From the NCBI GenBank assembly GCA_026874595.1, contig CM049320.1, positions 22,887,714-22,951,713 of the forward strand: a stretch of 64,000 nt of DNA, in the 5' to 3' direction. Under the pieces are notes generated by a model, which worked only from the letters and a program-made list of their open reading frames with translations, ran no database searches and was not told the DNA's origin. Position 1 is the first letter of the stretch, and each line of letters starts with the position of its first letter. The stretch is from Sipunculus nudus. Taxonomy: Eukaryota; Annelida; Sipuncula; Golfingiida; Sipunculidae. Shown piece by piece: positions 1 through 10,560 of this stretch. The position numbers and the translations under genes were made by a program.

Positions 1-440
1 GTGTGCATCTTTACAGATTCTTCACTTTTGTAACCTTAATAAATGTGTGCATCTTTACAGATTCTTCACTTTTGTAACCTTAATAAATGTGTGCATCTTT
101 ACAGATTCTCCACTTTTGTAACCTTAATAAATGTGTGCATCTTTACAGATTCTTCACTTTTGTAACCTTAATAAATGTGTGCATCTTTACAGATTCTTCA
201 CTTTTGTAACCTTAATAAATGTGTGCATCTTTACAGATTCTTCACTTTTGTAACCTTAATAAATGTGTGCATCTTTACAGATTCTTCACTTTTGTAACCT
301 TAATAAATGTGTGCTTCTTTACAGATTCTTCACTTTTGTAACCTTAATAAATGTGTGCATCTTTACAGATTCTTCACTTTTGTAACCTTAATAAATGTGT
401 GCATCTTTACAGATTCTTCACTTTTGTAACGTTAATAAAG
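1..440. repeat. 44-bp minisatellite, ten copies
   Basis: Ten head-to-tail copies of a 44-bp unit run from the first base of the window, so the array may extend further left. The copies are almost identical: I see one T-to-C change in copy 3, one A-to-T change in copy 8 and a C-to-G change in the last copy. Each unit contains AATAAATGTGTG on the plus strand. The last copy runs into GGGTTTTTAGTTTATGATTT, which resembles unrepeated sequence near 2740-2810, so the array seems to be a local amplification of a piece of a dispersed repeat. Confidence 0.97.
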
Positions 441-1620
441 GGTTTTTAGTTTATGATTTTTTTCTTGAATTTGCAATGACTGGCCAACGTTCTGTTGTGG
501 TTGGGTACATATAGAGCAGAATGGTCCTTATGACTGGTTTATTGTAATCAGGCAGTATTCAATTTTCATAGCCAAATCTACTAAAAGATATTATATTATA
601 TTTTATTATATTTTATTATATAACATTAAATTACATTATATTTATATTACATAATATTATATTATTTTACAATACATTTAATATAATATTATTTTGTATA
701 TTATTATATATAATTATATTATATATTATTATATTATATATTATGATATTATAGATAATAATATATTATTAAATTATATTATATTACACTACCTAATATA
801 TTACATTATATTGTATTATATTGCATTACATTATGTATTATATTGTAATATAGCATATACATTTATGTTATATTATACATATTATTATATTATTATACTT
901 TTATATTATATTTTATTATATTGTATTGTATTGTATTGTATTGTATTATATTATATTATATTATATTTAGTTTCATCTTCCTTTTCATTAAACTAATTCC
1001 CCCGACCCCAACCTTCTCCCTTTGTCCCTCTTGATCAGTAATCCTCGTCCATAACAACGGTTCCTGTGAGGATTTGAATTTATCATAGTAGGCAGGTGAC
1101 TGATAGTGACCACGACAACCGTACGGCCAGACACGAATTGTTTGACCCCTATCTCTGCAAGCTAGATAACCGTTTGTAATCTCGGGTCCGAGTTGGCAGA
1201 ACTAAATATACCAGGTGAACTTACACAGCGAGGGAGTTATCAACATTTCCTCCGGGGATATATTCGGACTAATGAATCCCTAAGATCCAACAGCAAGGGA
1301 TTGATATTCTAACCAAACGAAACAAAAAACTGTCTTTTTCTAGTTACGCTGGTTCGAAGGCCTAGAAGAGCCACCTTGTCTAGATGACGTCACCACTGAA
1401 ATGACCACGTGATCATGTTGCAGGTGACCTTTAGCGTTTTAATAGATCTTTTGTTAATAACATAAATATGTAACATAAACATTTACAATATTATAAAAAT
1501 AAAATTATGACTGACAGCTAGGGATACGACAAGGTGATTAAATAATTATCAAAAAGCAAATATAGAAACATACAAGCCAAGTGAGCAGGCAGTCTTTACT
1601 TATCCGAAGGTCAATCATAT
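441..1620. repeat. Dispersed composite repeat, copy I
   Basis: Non-coding sequence that aligns in the same order with 2740-3900. Shared landmarks are a stretch of TATTATATTA-like DNA (560-970), a CCTCTTGAT..A.TAATCCTC-like segment near 1030, a module near 1115-1170 containing CCGTACGGCCAGACACGAAT, and a segment near 1320-1460 containing ATGACGTCACCACTGAAATG. The right part (1540-1620, AATTATCAAAAAGCAAATAT) also matches 30105, 46618 and 56381. I find no coding potential or clear terminal inverted repeats, so the class is unknown. Confidence 0.7.
560..970. repeat. AT-only low-complexity tract
   Basis: About 400 bases composed almost entirely of TATTATATTA-like motifs, with TTGTATTGTATTG runs near 925-945. 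It is the expanded counterpart of the AT tract at 2900-3125 in the paralogous copy. Any reading frame here is compositional and should not be treated as a gene. Confidence 0.9.
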
Positions 1621-2340
1621 TTGTCTGGAAAATGCAGTAATACCTTATCCTGCGACACATACCTTATCATAATACTCACCTCACGGTTATGCCTTAGTCC
1701 CACTGGGGTTTTGGCCTCTTGCCCGCCGACGAATAAAAAGTTTTGCCATGGGTTGAGTCTGCTTGCGTGAAAAATGTTGAAAACAAAAAAATTGAGCAGT
1801 CCATTATAAATTTGACTTATTATCATTCTGCGAAGTTTAGACTTATATCCTGCGAAAAGTCGGTGACACGTCTGCTTTGGTCGCCGAGATTCTCCGACTA
1901 ATCCCCTGCCCAAACCCATGAATGTTCGCCGAAGTTCTGTGATACTTCGGTAAATGTTTGCATATGCATCGGTGTTATTTGACGAATGTTCTCAAACGGC
2001 TTTTCAGCATCTGCTTATCATCCCAGAACTGGTGGAGATTCATAGCCAAGCATGCATTGCCGAACAATCACAGATGTATTGGGGATGCCTTGTGAGTTGG
2101 TGTCACTTTCTGTTTGGAGGTCGAGTTTGGTCAGTTATTGTGACATGCGCCACAAATATTACAGGAAATAGTTGTCATGAACGTAATTGTATATGCCGTT
2201 GTGCAATAAAAGTCATTTACTTTTGTTTCCTTTATATTGACGATTTATATAATATCATGAGAGACAACGCTTTTTCTATGACTCGAAAGGACATCGATGC
2301 CACATCTGCTTATTATCATAATTTAATTTTACCATCGGCA
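1621..2340. other. Unassigned spacer
   Basis: Intermediate-composition sequence with two open frames (minus 1611-1919, plus 1954-2343) and no recognisable domain. No splice-site or codon pattern convinces me that either is translated. It separates the two paralogous repeat copies and ends at a (TA)n(TG)n microsatellite. Confidence 0.4.
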
Positions 2341-2359
2341 TGACAATATACGGGTTTGA

Positions 2360-2360
<1 letters not shown>

Positions 2361-2434
<74 letters not shown>
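2361..2434. repeat. (TA)n(TG)n microsatellite
   Basis: A compound dinucleotide tract: TA repeats to about 2405 followed directly by TG repeats to 2434. Similar TA tracts recur at 4471-4516, 22832-22890, 29386-29441, 29775-29860 and 59070-59134. Confidence 0.95.
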
Positions 2435-2437
<3 letters not shown>

Positions 2438-2739
2438 TCCCAGTTAGCGCATCCTAGGGATTTGTGTCAGCATACGGCGCTGAAGTTGAATAATAAATGA
2501 TAATAGATTATCCTTCACCTTCCTCTGATATCATTTGTAACGATAAAAGTCAGCGGATAAAAAAATAACATGAATTTGGTCTAAGTACCCCATGATGCTT
2601 ATTGTCACAAATAAGCATAAATGGAGAATTTAGGAACACGCTATTCACCTTAATATCTTGGCCATGTTGCCTACATTATTTAAGGACAATAACCAGTTTA
2701 CAGCGTGTTGCACCTAAAAAGCTATAAATGTAACGTGTG

Positions 2740-4030
2740 AACACCTTTATAGATGCTATACCTTTGTTACGTGATTGAAGGGCTTTTAGTTAATATTTTT
2801 TTTCTTAAATGTGCTCAGGTTTCGATGTTGATCAAGTAAAGATCAGAAAGGGGCTTTGTTTCTTATAACCATGTGATATTAACATTCCATAGCCCAGTCG
2901 CTTTAACGATATGATATGATATTATATTATATTAAATATTACTATATCATATTCTATTTTACTATATTATATTTTATTATGTTTATTATAATATAATATT
3001 ATATAACAACATATTATATTATATTAAATTTTTTATATTATATTTTATTATATTTTATTATATTATATAATATCTTATTATATTATATTATATTTTATCA
3101 AATTAAATTAAATTAAATTAAATCTAGATTTACTCTTGCTAGTAATCAAACTGAGTCCAACGACCCCCAATACCTTCCCCCATCCCTCTTGATTAGAAAT
3201 CCTCATTCATGATAGCATCTCACGTGCAGTTTCAACAGGTGACCAATAGTATATACGACCATACTACGACTCGGCACGAATTGTTTGATCACTATATCTG
3301 CCAGCTTGATATTTTTCTCGGGTTCGAATCGAAGAGAACTAGGGATTTGACATCATCCCCTGACCCTGCCGCCACGGTTCTCTTGTGAAATATTCGAACT
3401 GATAACACACCAAGGTCCAATAACATTGGATTTTACAATACTCTAACCAAATGAGACCAAAACTGTTTTTTTTTTTTCAGTAAAGCTAGTTCGGTGGCCT
3501 AGGAGATTTCCCATGGTCTTAATGACGTGACAATTGAAATGAACACGTGATCTTTAGCCAAAGAGGCTGACAGTGACCTTTTAAGCTTTTTAATTTAGCC
3601 TTTGTTAATACACGCACTGTGCTGTAACATTAGCATGTATGTGAGGGTTTATGTGTGAGTGTGTAGGCATATGTCAATAGTAATGCGGTCCGCTTATCAT
3701 ACCGGGTCATTACAAATGATAACATGACAGCTGCAGGTCCGGTGCGTATCCGATGTTAATGCTGATAAAAATGCAACACACATGGCCTGTGAGCAGGTAG
3801 TCTTAACATATTTGCCACATTCTTTATACAGCTTAATTCGGTCGATCGCTCGATAGACCTTAATGGACGCATGTGAAAAAAGAAACACTTCGGTGTCTTT
3901 ATGCAGCAAAAAGATCTACCTTATTTTTTTACCTCACTGGGAAACCTCATGTGAAGTGCGACGTCATCGCTGGTCGTGATGGCCTCTAAGGTATGATTTG
4001 AACCTTATCCCGCGCAGGTCTACATATGTG
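2740..4030. repeat. Dispersed composite repeat, copy II
   Basis: Diverged paralogue of 441-1620 in the same orientation, with the AT-rich tract (2900-3125), the CGGCACGAATTGTTTGAT module (about 3270) and the ATGACGTGACAATTGAAATG segment (about 3520). Its right part (3683-4030) matches the B module near 46680-46870: the CGATCGCTCGAT and GCAGCAAA.GATCTAC landmarks are followed by AAACCTCATGTGAA.T and GGTATGATTTG. This links the left-hand repeats to the modules that border the large duplication. Confidence 0.7.
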
Positions 4031-4467
4031 AAAGCATCTACAATACGTGCATGTTTTGGTTTTTAGGGGTTATGTGATGAATATGAATTATGATAGTTGG
4101 ACCTTTTTTGTGTATTAATGTTTCAAAGTGTGTCGACTCATGATCCTGTAGATTAATTATGAATGTACGTTCCCATAAAAAAATGTGTCGGTGATCATAT
4201 GAATCATATGTATGTATGGACGTACGTATTATTTATGAGAATATGCATGTATATATGCTTCCATAGAAAAGGCATGTAGATACACGATATATATTTGATT
4301 ACCGAGCACCTGCACTGAGCAATCAGTCATCCCAAATAACCCTGCGTATTCGCACACTTTACTAAAGAACTTGCAGAAAGCGGCCAGAATTGATGGCTTT
4401 ATATGATGTGAGGCATATAATAAATAAATAATGTCCGTTCACTAGAAGCAATGAACCTACATGGCTA

Positions 4468-4556
<89 letters not shown>

Positions 4557-4595
4557 AACATTTCAAAGTATTTCGATTCCTGTTTAAAATATAAA
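4031..4595. other. Featureless spacer with microsatellite
   Basis: No gene seen. It contains a (TA)n tract at 4471-4516 continuing into (GA)n at 4517-4549. The rest is AT-rich unique sequence. Confidence 0.6.
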
Positions 4596-5584
4596 CAGTG
4601 AAACTCCTACTTGCGGACAACTCAGTAAGGCGGACAAATCACTAATGCGGACACTAAATCTCAGTCCCATCAAATTTGCCTCTATATTAAGTTTAACGTA
4701 AACTTAGTAAAGCGGACAACTCACTATCCCAGACAACGGACAAAATTTCCCGTCCCGCCTCTATATCCAGTACATATTTTGACCCTCTAATGGGGACAGA
4801 CATCTCGAGTTCTATTTTTTGTTCATATATCAGCCGGAAGATGGCGCTCCGAGGTCGTGACCTCGTATGATCTGTTTTGGTCAAAGCGACATACCAAGGA
4901 CAAGCATAATTTAATGAAACATCTTGAATTAAACATGTGAATATACAGTCGAAATTGTTGTTTATTTCTATTAATGTGTAGATATCACAATCTTTACTTA
5001 ATTAAGATTGGCCGGTCAATTAGAAAAAAAAAGCTTTCAAACAGCTTTTCATTTGACAAGACCACCATAAAAGACTTAAGTTTGTGTATTGTGATCGGCG
5101 TATGGCCCGGGGAGCTTAAACTAGTTAGTGACAGTTTGAACTTTGTTATGGTGAATGCGTTGTAAAGACTACCCTTTAACAAATAATCATGCTGTCGGGT
5201 TGCTGTAAATAATCAATCTTTTATATACCTAGTGCAACCATTCATGAACTATGCTTACTTAGAAGAGGAAACCTGGTACGTCGAATTGACACTGCGGCCT
5301 AGATTAGTGTGCGAGGCCTAGCTGATGTAGTTGAAGGAGAGAAAGAAAGTCTTTCCTTTTTTAATAATTATACATTTATAAATTTCAAATGCATATTTAA
5401 GCTATTTTGAAAATGATTTCAATAAAATTTATGTATTTCAAATTAAGCGTAAACATAATCAAAACAGAGGATATCAGTAACATTCAATGAAGAATTGACG
5501 CAATACGCCAAACTCCTCTAAACAGGACAACTCACTAATACGGACAAAATCCTCCAGTCCCTTTAGTGTCCGGCTAAGAGGAGT
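4596..5584. mobile_element. Tigger/pogo-like non-autonomous DNA element
   Basis: The left end reads CAGTGAAACTCCTACTTGCG and is followed by repeated CGGACAACTCA and GCGGAC motifs. The right end, read on the minus strand, begins ACTCCTCTTAGCCGGACAC and continues with GTCCGTATTAGTGAGTTGTC. The ends are imperfect inverted repeats and the right end lacks the outermost CAGTGAA bases. CAGT-beginning ends followed by CGGACA motifs are typical of Tc1/mariner Tigger-pogo elements. The interior has only short frames (62-63 codons) with no transposase motif, so I call it a non-autonomous or internally deleted copy. The TA target duplication is not clear because both flanks are TA-rich. Confidence 0.6.
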
Positions 5585-5785
5585 ATATATATTTATATAT
5601 GTATATATAATAAAATCTAAATATATTTGTATATTAATATTGTAATCATGGTTATAATATTGCTTTGATAGTTAGATTTTAGGAACCATAAAATCTTATT
5701 GCAGACTTTGTGTTAATGATATTTATTTTTATAATGTTATCATTTACGAAACTAATTGTGAAATTTCTTGTCTTCAAATTTATAT

Positions 5786-5798
5786 TTATATTCTTCAG
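5786..5798 (+). promoter_or_regulatory. Predicted 3' splice site before glycosyltransferase exon
   Basis: A pyrimidine-rich TTATATTCTTCAG immediately precedes the open frame at 5799. An ATG at 5861, out of frame with the enzyme, opens a short overlapping frame ending near 5933; this would be awkward as a leader and favours translation starting in an upstream exon. Confidence 0.4.
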
Positions 5799-7196
5799 GG
5801 TATAAAAGACACTACGGAAAACACAGAGAAACTCACCTTCCGGAAACAAGCTGGATCAAAATGTATGTTAATGACATGTGGTCTAGTTTTCTGCGTCACC
5901 ATCTACGTGACGTCACTTCCGGTTGCAAAACATGACGCAGGATACAACAGAATCCATTACGTAGTACCCTCAGTGCCAACATGTGACTTTTTCATAGGAA
6001 ATCTCACAGATGAGAGCGCTAAATACCACTTGCTTGCTATGTACGATCCAGGTAATTGCTCTGAAATACCAGATATGTCGAAACCTTTGTTTACCTCTCT
6101 GCCAACATATAAAGAAGAAGAAATGATGTTATCAGGGCACCCTGTCACAGAATTATGGAAACTCTGTTCAGGTAAAAATGTGGTTGGCGCCCCCTATCGC
6201 CTTTGTCAAGGATTACCGCCAGGGTATAGATACCATCCGTTGGCAGTTCAAAAATATGAATATGGAACAAAAAAGAAATTAGCTTTGAGTGAACTGGGGG
6301 AGGTTTGCTACCATAAGAAACTAGCGATCTTTGGACATCCCAACAACTTAGCGCACAAAGGCGGACCACGTAAAGTATTAAATAACCTTATGTCAGGATT
6401 ACGCGCCATTGGCAAAAAATACGTGTTCAACCCACGTGACCTGGAGAGTTTTGATTTTCTGCTTTCACTTGATCCTCATCAGGGGTTTTTCATGTACTAC
6501 ATGGGGGAGAGTTTAGCAAAAAGGTTTTATCTTGGCCCAACTGTGATATATTACCAGTTCCACTTAGAAAGGATAACACAAGCTGTACGGAATTACTCTC
6601 ATATTGTTTCCGCTTCCAAAGCAGCGTTGCAGACAGATCAGTATTTTCCTCATATGCCTTTAGACCCAAACCGCGCTGTTATAATACCAACTGGCATCGA
6701 CGAGACTATATTTTCACCAGAAAACAAAAACTCAACATCGGAAAAGGATTTTTATGCGCTGTCATATGTGAAACATGGCTGCAACGAAATACTTCTGCGA
6801 AATGTAAGAAAAGTGTTAATAGCACATGAAGTTAAAATTATAAATGTCACATACGGTACATATACCGAAGATTATTTCAGAACCAGTCTTGCAAAATCTA
6901 GATTTGCAGTTGTGTGTGACGGCATAGAAACACAAGGTATTGCTATGCAAGAAATTATGGCTATGGATGTACCGTTGTATGTCATGAACCCTAACAGCGT
7001 TCCGTATTTTAGTGAAAGAGTGGGCGTAGTTCTTAAGGATAACGTCAGCGTTGAAGACTCGTTAAGTGAATTTATCAATGACGTCAAATCAAGAACGTTT
7101 GAACCTCGACGCTGGCTGCAAGAAAATCTCAGTTTGGCCACAGCAGCAATTAATACAATGAAAGTACTTTGTGGACTCCCAAATCCCTGGAATTAA
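5799..7196 (+). CDS. GT-B glycosyltransferase, GT4-like, type II membrane form
   Basis: From the ATG at 5865 the frame encodes 443 residues without an intron. Residues 2-18 are hydrophobic, like a signal anchor. A GHPNN...KGGPRKVLNNL segment (157-175) resembles the N-terminal donor-proximal loop of GT-B enzymes, PTGID (275-279) the usual inter-domain motif, and E355-x7-E363 in CDGIETQGIAMQE the EX7E nucleotide-sugar motif of retaining GT4 enzymes. Seven N-glycosylation sequons (N46, N64, N243, N289, N327, N393, N421) fit a lumenal domain. The frame stays open upstream to 5799, directly after a pyrimidine-rich TTATATTCTTCAG 3' splice site, which would add a short basic cytosolic tail before the anchor, as in Golgi enzymes. 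I therefore take 5799 as the probable exon start and 5865 as the minimal start. The donor sugar and acceptor cannot be read from the sequence. No canonical AATAAA follows within 400 bases. Neighbours are transposons. It could instead be a transferred or retrocopied gene. Confidence 0.75.
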   Translation, partial: GIKDTTENTEKLTFRKQAGSKCMLMTCGLVFCVTIYVTSLPVAKHDAGYNRIHYVVPSVPTCDFFIGNLTDESAKYHLLAMYDPGNCSEIPDMSKPLFTSLPTYKEEEMMLSGHPVTELWKLCSGKNVVGAPYRLCQGLPPGYRYHPLAVQKYEYGTKKKLALSELGEVCYHKKLAIFGHPNNLAHKGGPRKVLNNLMSGLRAIGKKYVFNPRDLESFDFLLSLDPHQGFFMYYMGESLAKRFYLGPTVIYYQFHLERITQAVRNYSHIVSASKAALQTDQYFPHMPLDPNRAVIIPTGIDETIFSPENKNSTSEKDFYALSYVKHGCNEILLRNVRKVLIAHEVKIINVTYGTYTEDYFRTSLAKSRFAVVCDGIETQGIAMQEIMAMDVPLYVMNPNSVPYFSERVGVVLKDNVSVEDSLSEFINDVKSRTFEPRRWLQENLSLATAAINTMKVLCGLPNPWN

Positions 7197-7319
7197 AACA
7201 AAATAACGGTATATCAATAATTTTGACATGCGAACCGTGACATTCGGTTTTCATGGTGTGCACGCAAAATGGGAACCCCCATGAGCGGTTTCGAGAAACT
7301 TGGATAAATAATCCGCCAG

Positions 7320-7420
7320 GATTCAATATATACATATACAGTACCTGTCTAATGCGGACAGTCAAGGGACTAATATATGTTGTCCTTAATAGCCAGGTGA
7401 TCGTATTAGGCATGTTTGCA
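7320..7420. mobile_element. Tigger-like terminal fragment
   Basis: TACAGTACCTGTCTAATGCG followed by GACAGTCAAGGGACTAATAT and TTGTCCTTAATAGCC has the CAGT-plus-CGGACA organisation of the element at 4596-5584. I see no matching opposite end nearby, so this is probably a solo end or a remnant. Confidence 0.4.
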
Positions 7421-7519
7421 ATTAAATGTCATGGAGAAAACATTCAATCAAAGGTCCGCTGATCGGAATGTTGGCTGTACGGGCTTGGTGGAACCACTCC
7501 GTTGTACCTAGAATCTTCT

Positions 7520-8480
7520 TATTGACATCCAGGAAGGTCCATGTAATCTATCCTTTGAAACCTGAAATAAGGTCTTTGTTACCCAGATTCTCGTAGCTAT
7601 GGGGCTCGTAAGTAACCCCCCCCCCCCCCCCACCTTCCGAATAATTAAAGATCTGATACAAAATCTCCGGTATCTGAATGACTAATGATCACAATGATTC
7701 GTTGCATACATAATGATTGTTCAGTGTTTCATCTGTTCCTTCAAACTGGTTGCGTCACCTGTATTTTTTTTAAATTCCTACGCATTTTTTTCTTTACTTT
7801 TGAGACATTCAAAGAAGGGGTTGTTTGTTAACAGGGCACAAATCATTACCGTTACGCCTAGAATCTTCTAGCTTGACATCTCGGGAGGTCGACGAAATGT
7901 ATCTAAGGAAACCTGAATTTACCAATATCGTCCAAGGTATGGGGCTCGTAAGTAAACTCAGAATAATTAAAAATTTGATACAAATAAAAAGCTCCAGTAT
8001 CTGGATAACTAACCCATTGTTCGACATGATTCTTCGTATCCATTTTGATCATGGAGTGTTTCCTTAGTTTCTGCGGACAAATACTGCACCTGTATTTTTT
8101 ATGCATTTTTTTACCTTCAAATGAATCAGTCTGGCTGTTAATAGGGCACAAATCGTAACCATGAGTCCTAGACCTATAATCCTCTAACTGTACATCCATG
8201 GAGGTCTCAGGCAAATCTCATAGGAAACCTGAAATTAGGTCATAGTGACCTATATTCTGCAAGATATGTGAACATGATTTGAGTACTTTACAGGACAGAT
8301 TGGCATTACTGTTTAAAGGTTGGACCTAGAAACTTCAAATTTGATTCAGATCCACGGAGGTTTCTGTAAAACTTTCTTGGAAACCTAAAATTATGTCCTA
8401 ATAATGACCTATATTCTGCAAGCTGTGAGAAAAAAACATGATTTTAACACTTTATTTTTTAGTAGCAGGATGCGGAATAA
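7520..8480 (-). repeat. ~150-bp dispersed repeat array (inverted orientation)
   Basis: Four degenerate units, near 7520-7620, 7830-7950, 8145-8270 and 8320-8450, share the order CCTAGAA.CTTCTA, GAGGTC, GGAAACCTGAAATTAGGTCA, TGACCTATATTCTGCAAG, and in two cases ATGGGGCTCGTAAGTA. Read on the minus strand they match the units of 18200-21020 and 49500-52600. The unit at 8237-8251 contains a perfect AGGTCA-TAG-TGACCT palindrome. Confidence 0.7.
8237..8251. promoter_or_regulatory. Perfect IR3 nuclear-receptor palindrome (ERE consensus)
   Basis: The 15 bases are AGGTCATAGTGACCT, two AGGTCA half-sites inverted with a 3-base spacer, identical to the consensus estrogen-response element. It lies inside a repeat unit, and nothing in the sequence shows that it is bound. 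Confidence 0.5.
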
Positions 8481-8639
8481 GGTCACTGTACTCTATACCT
8501 AAGGTCTATTGGCAAAATGCATGAGTTCAGAACTCTTGGAGTCATGTTACCCATTGTTTAAGGTTCCTTGAATTCAGCGTCATGGCCCATAGCCCACTTG
8601 CTTTTTGTAAACTTTTAATTTAAAGCTCACCGTCGAGGT

Positions 8640-8930
8640 TCGTTTTGCGTCGAGGTTCGTTCCATTTTACCATGTCTGACATTCACATTTCTAAGTAGGC
8701 GCAGGGAATGTCCCAACAAGCTGCTAAATTAATCTAAATCTAACTTAATCATCGCAAGGCCGTTCGCCCAGCACAGAATACGAACTGGTATTATGAACAG
8801 TGTATACCGATTGTGTACACGACCATCGTACGGCCAGACCCGAATTATTTTACCACTATCTCTGCCAGCCTGATAATCGTATGTATAACCCATGGCCCGT
8901 GTTGACAGTACTGTAATTTCAAAGGACAAC
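8640..8930. repeat. Dispersed repeat, partial copy (module C)
   Basis: The segment CCATTTTACCATGTCTGACA followed by GCGCAGGGAATGTCCCA and TTAATCTAAATCTAA matches 10365-10460 and, in its first part, 35905-35960. The next part (CATCGTACGGCCAGACCCGA, near 8822) matches 1115-1170 and 3270. It is one member of the composite family seen at the left of the window. Confidence 0.65.
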
Positions 8931-10170
8931 GGTCAAAGCAGGCCTTATATCGAGCCAATCAAAATGCCTAATGAGTCGTGTTTCAGAGCTACATCCCCCA
9001 GTTAGTCACCCCCCCCCCCCCCCCACACACACAACGATCTTACTGCCATCATATAGTCTAGTAAAAATAAGGTTGAACTGGGAACATAATATAACAGAAA
9101 TGAGACAAATTCTATCTTACATATTTTTAACTGATATTTCATATTTGCATGATATTTTAACTTTCCTGAAAAATTATATTTTATAAAAGTCCGCTATTTT
9201 AAACAAGCAGTAACAGCAAGGGACTTTATAACAAAATCTCTAGCCTCATTTTTAATTTTCCTCTACTTGTGTCTAGAGAACATTCATAAAATAGCTCGTG
9301 TATCTCGTTTGCACGAGAAATGATCGCGTGCGCATTAAAAAAAACTTTCGCTTTCACACGTGATAGTAATCGCGTGGCACAAAATAAAAATATTTTTGTT
9401 TATGAATTTCTCCTCAGATATTGTCACATTTTGATATGTTTTTTTTTTTAATCTAAAGTGCTGACGTGCAGTGCCTTCTTAGATTTTTGTCACATTTTGT
9501 TTATTTTATTTTATTTTTATGAATTGACGTGCAATACATCTGAATCTTTTAAAACCCCCAAAAATATATTTAGATAAAAAATTACTTTAACTTAATGAAA
9601 TGTTTACGTTAGAGTTCAGATTAGAGTTTTAGCCATACATGTATATCTTTCAGTCATTGTGTTTCCTCGATAAGACAATACAGCATGCAGAAGAACATGA
9701 ACTATAGAAGTAGCAAGGGTGATCATCATGAATTCAATTAAACACCTGTAGATGGCGCTTTCGTCAACCATCTGATCCACAGATGTATACCAGATTTGAT
9801 CAATGACTCAATCCATTGAAAAACAGATGCAATTGTTTCAGATAAGTCTTAGGAAAATGCAACTAAATATTACCGACCGTTAATCACCATGTTCGTGTAT
9901 CCGAAAAAAAATAATTTCCCTCGGATGTGTTCTGATAAAGCCGCGCTCCATTATATCTTTATAGTGACCATTAATAGGTTTCCTCTCAATGTAAAGATAG
10001 GCAGTCGTGCATATCACTCCTTCTTGCCTGTAGTTCACATGCTCCTTGTTTGGTGGCGCTGCAATAGCCCTTGGTTCCGGGGGGGGGGGGGAATTTTCAG
10101 GAATTAAAAAAAGGATGAAAATATGGGAAATTTCCCTTTTTGGACAACCCTACGTGGCATAAACAAATTG
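8931..10170. other. No gene seen; poly(C) and AT-rich spacer
   Basis: Contains a 16-base C run at 9009-9024 leading into ACACACAC, and a 13-base G run at 10079-10091. The short frames present lack any recognisable domain. Confidence 0.5.
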
Positions 10171-10174
10171 TTAA

Positions 10175-10560
10175 ACATAGGTGTTGCGTGACTAAAGTCG
10201 AGTGGTACCACCTTCTAGTATAATATAGATTTACAAACGGTTGTCTTTTTGGTCAGAATCAAGAAATGCTGCTAGTGTAAAATGTTGAGAGGGAACGCCA
10301 ATGATTTTTTTTAACAAAACAGTACAATATTGTAGACACCTGTGTCTGGAAGCATCCCATGTAGACGGGTCCCATTTGGCCGGGTCTAATATTTACATTT
10401 CAAAGTGGGCGCAGGGAATGTCCCAGCGGGGTGCTTAATTAATCTAAATCTAAATTAATCATTGTTATGCCGTTGGTCTAGCACGTTGGGATATGAAATG
10501 AAACGGTTTTATGAACAGGTGATTGATGGTGTACACGACAACCGTATGGCAAGACCAGTG
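10175..10560. repeat. Dispersed repeat, second partial copy
   Basis: Aligns with 35735-35960 through GGTGTTGC.TGAC, AGATTTACAAACGGTTGTCT, AATATTGTAGACACCTGTG and TAGACGGGT.CCATTT, then with 8640-8830 through GCGCAGGGAATGTCCCA and GTGTACACGAC. It gives the longest single picture of this family's order. No coding capacity. Confidence 0.7.

Noticed and set aside
1-440. CRISPR-like array
   Set aside because: The 44-bp units are contiguous with no variable spacers, and the context is eukaryotic. It is a minisatellite.
694-996. 100-codon plus-strand frame
   Set aside because: Built from ATT/TAT repeats; composed almost only of Y, I and L. Compositional artefact.
1954-2343. 129-codon frame containing YIDD, reminiscent of a reverse transcriptase active site
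   Set aside because: No other RT motif before or after it and no homology to the retroelements in the window. The YIDD is chance.
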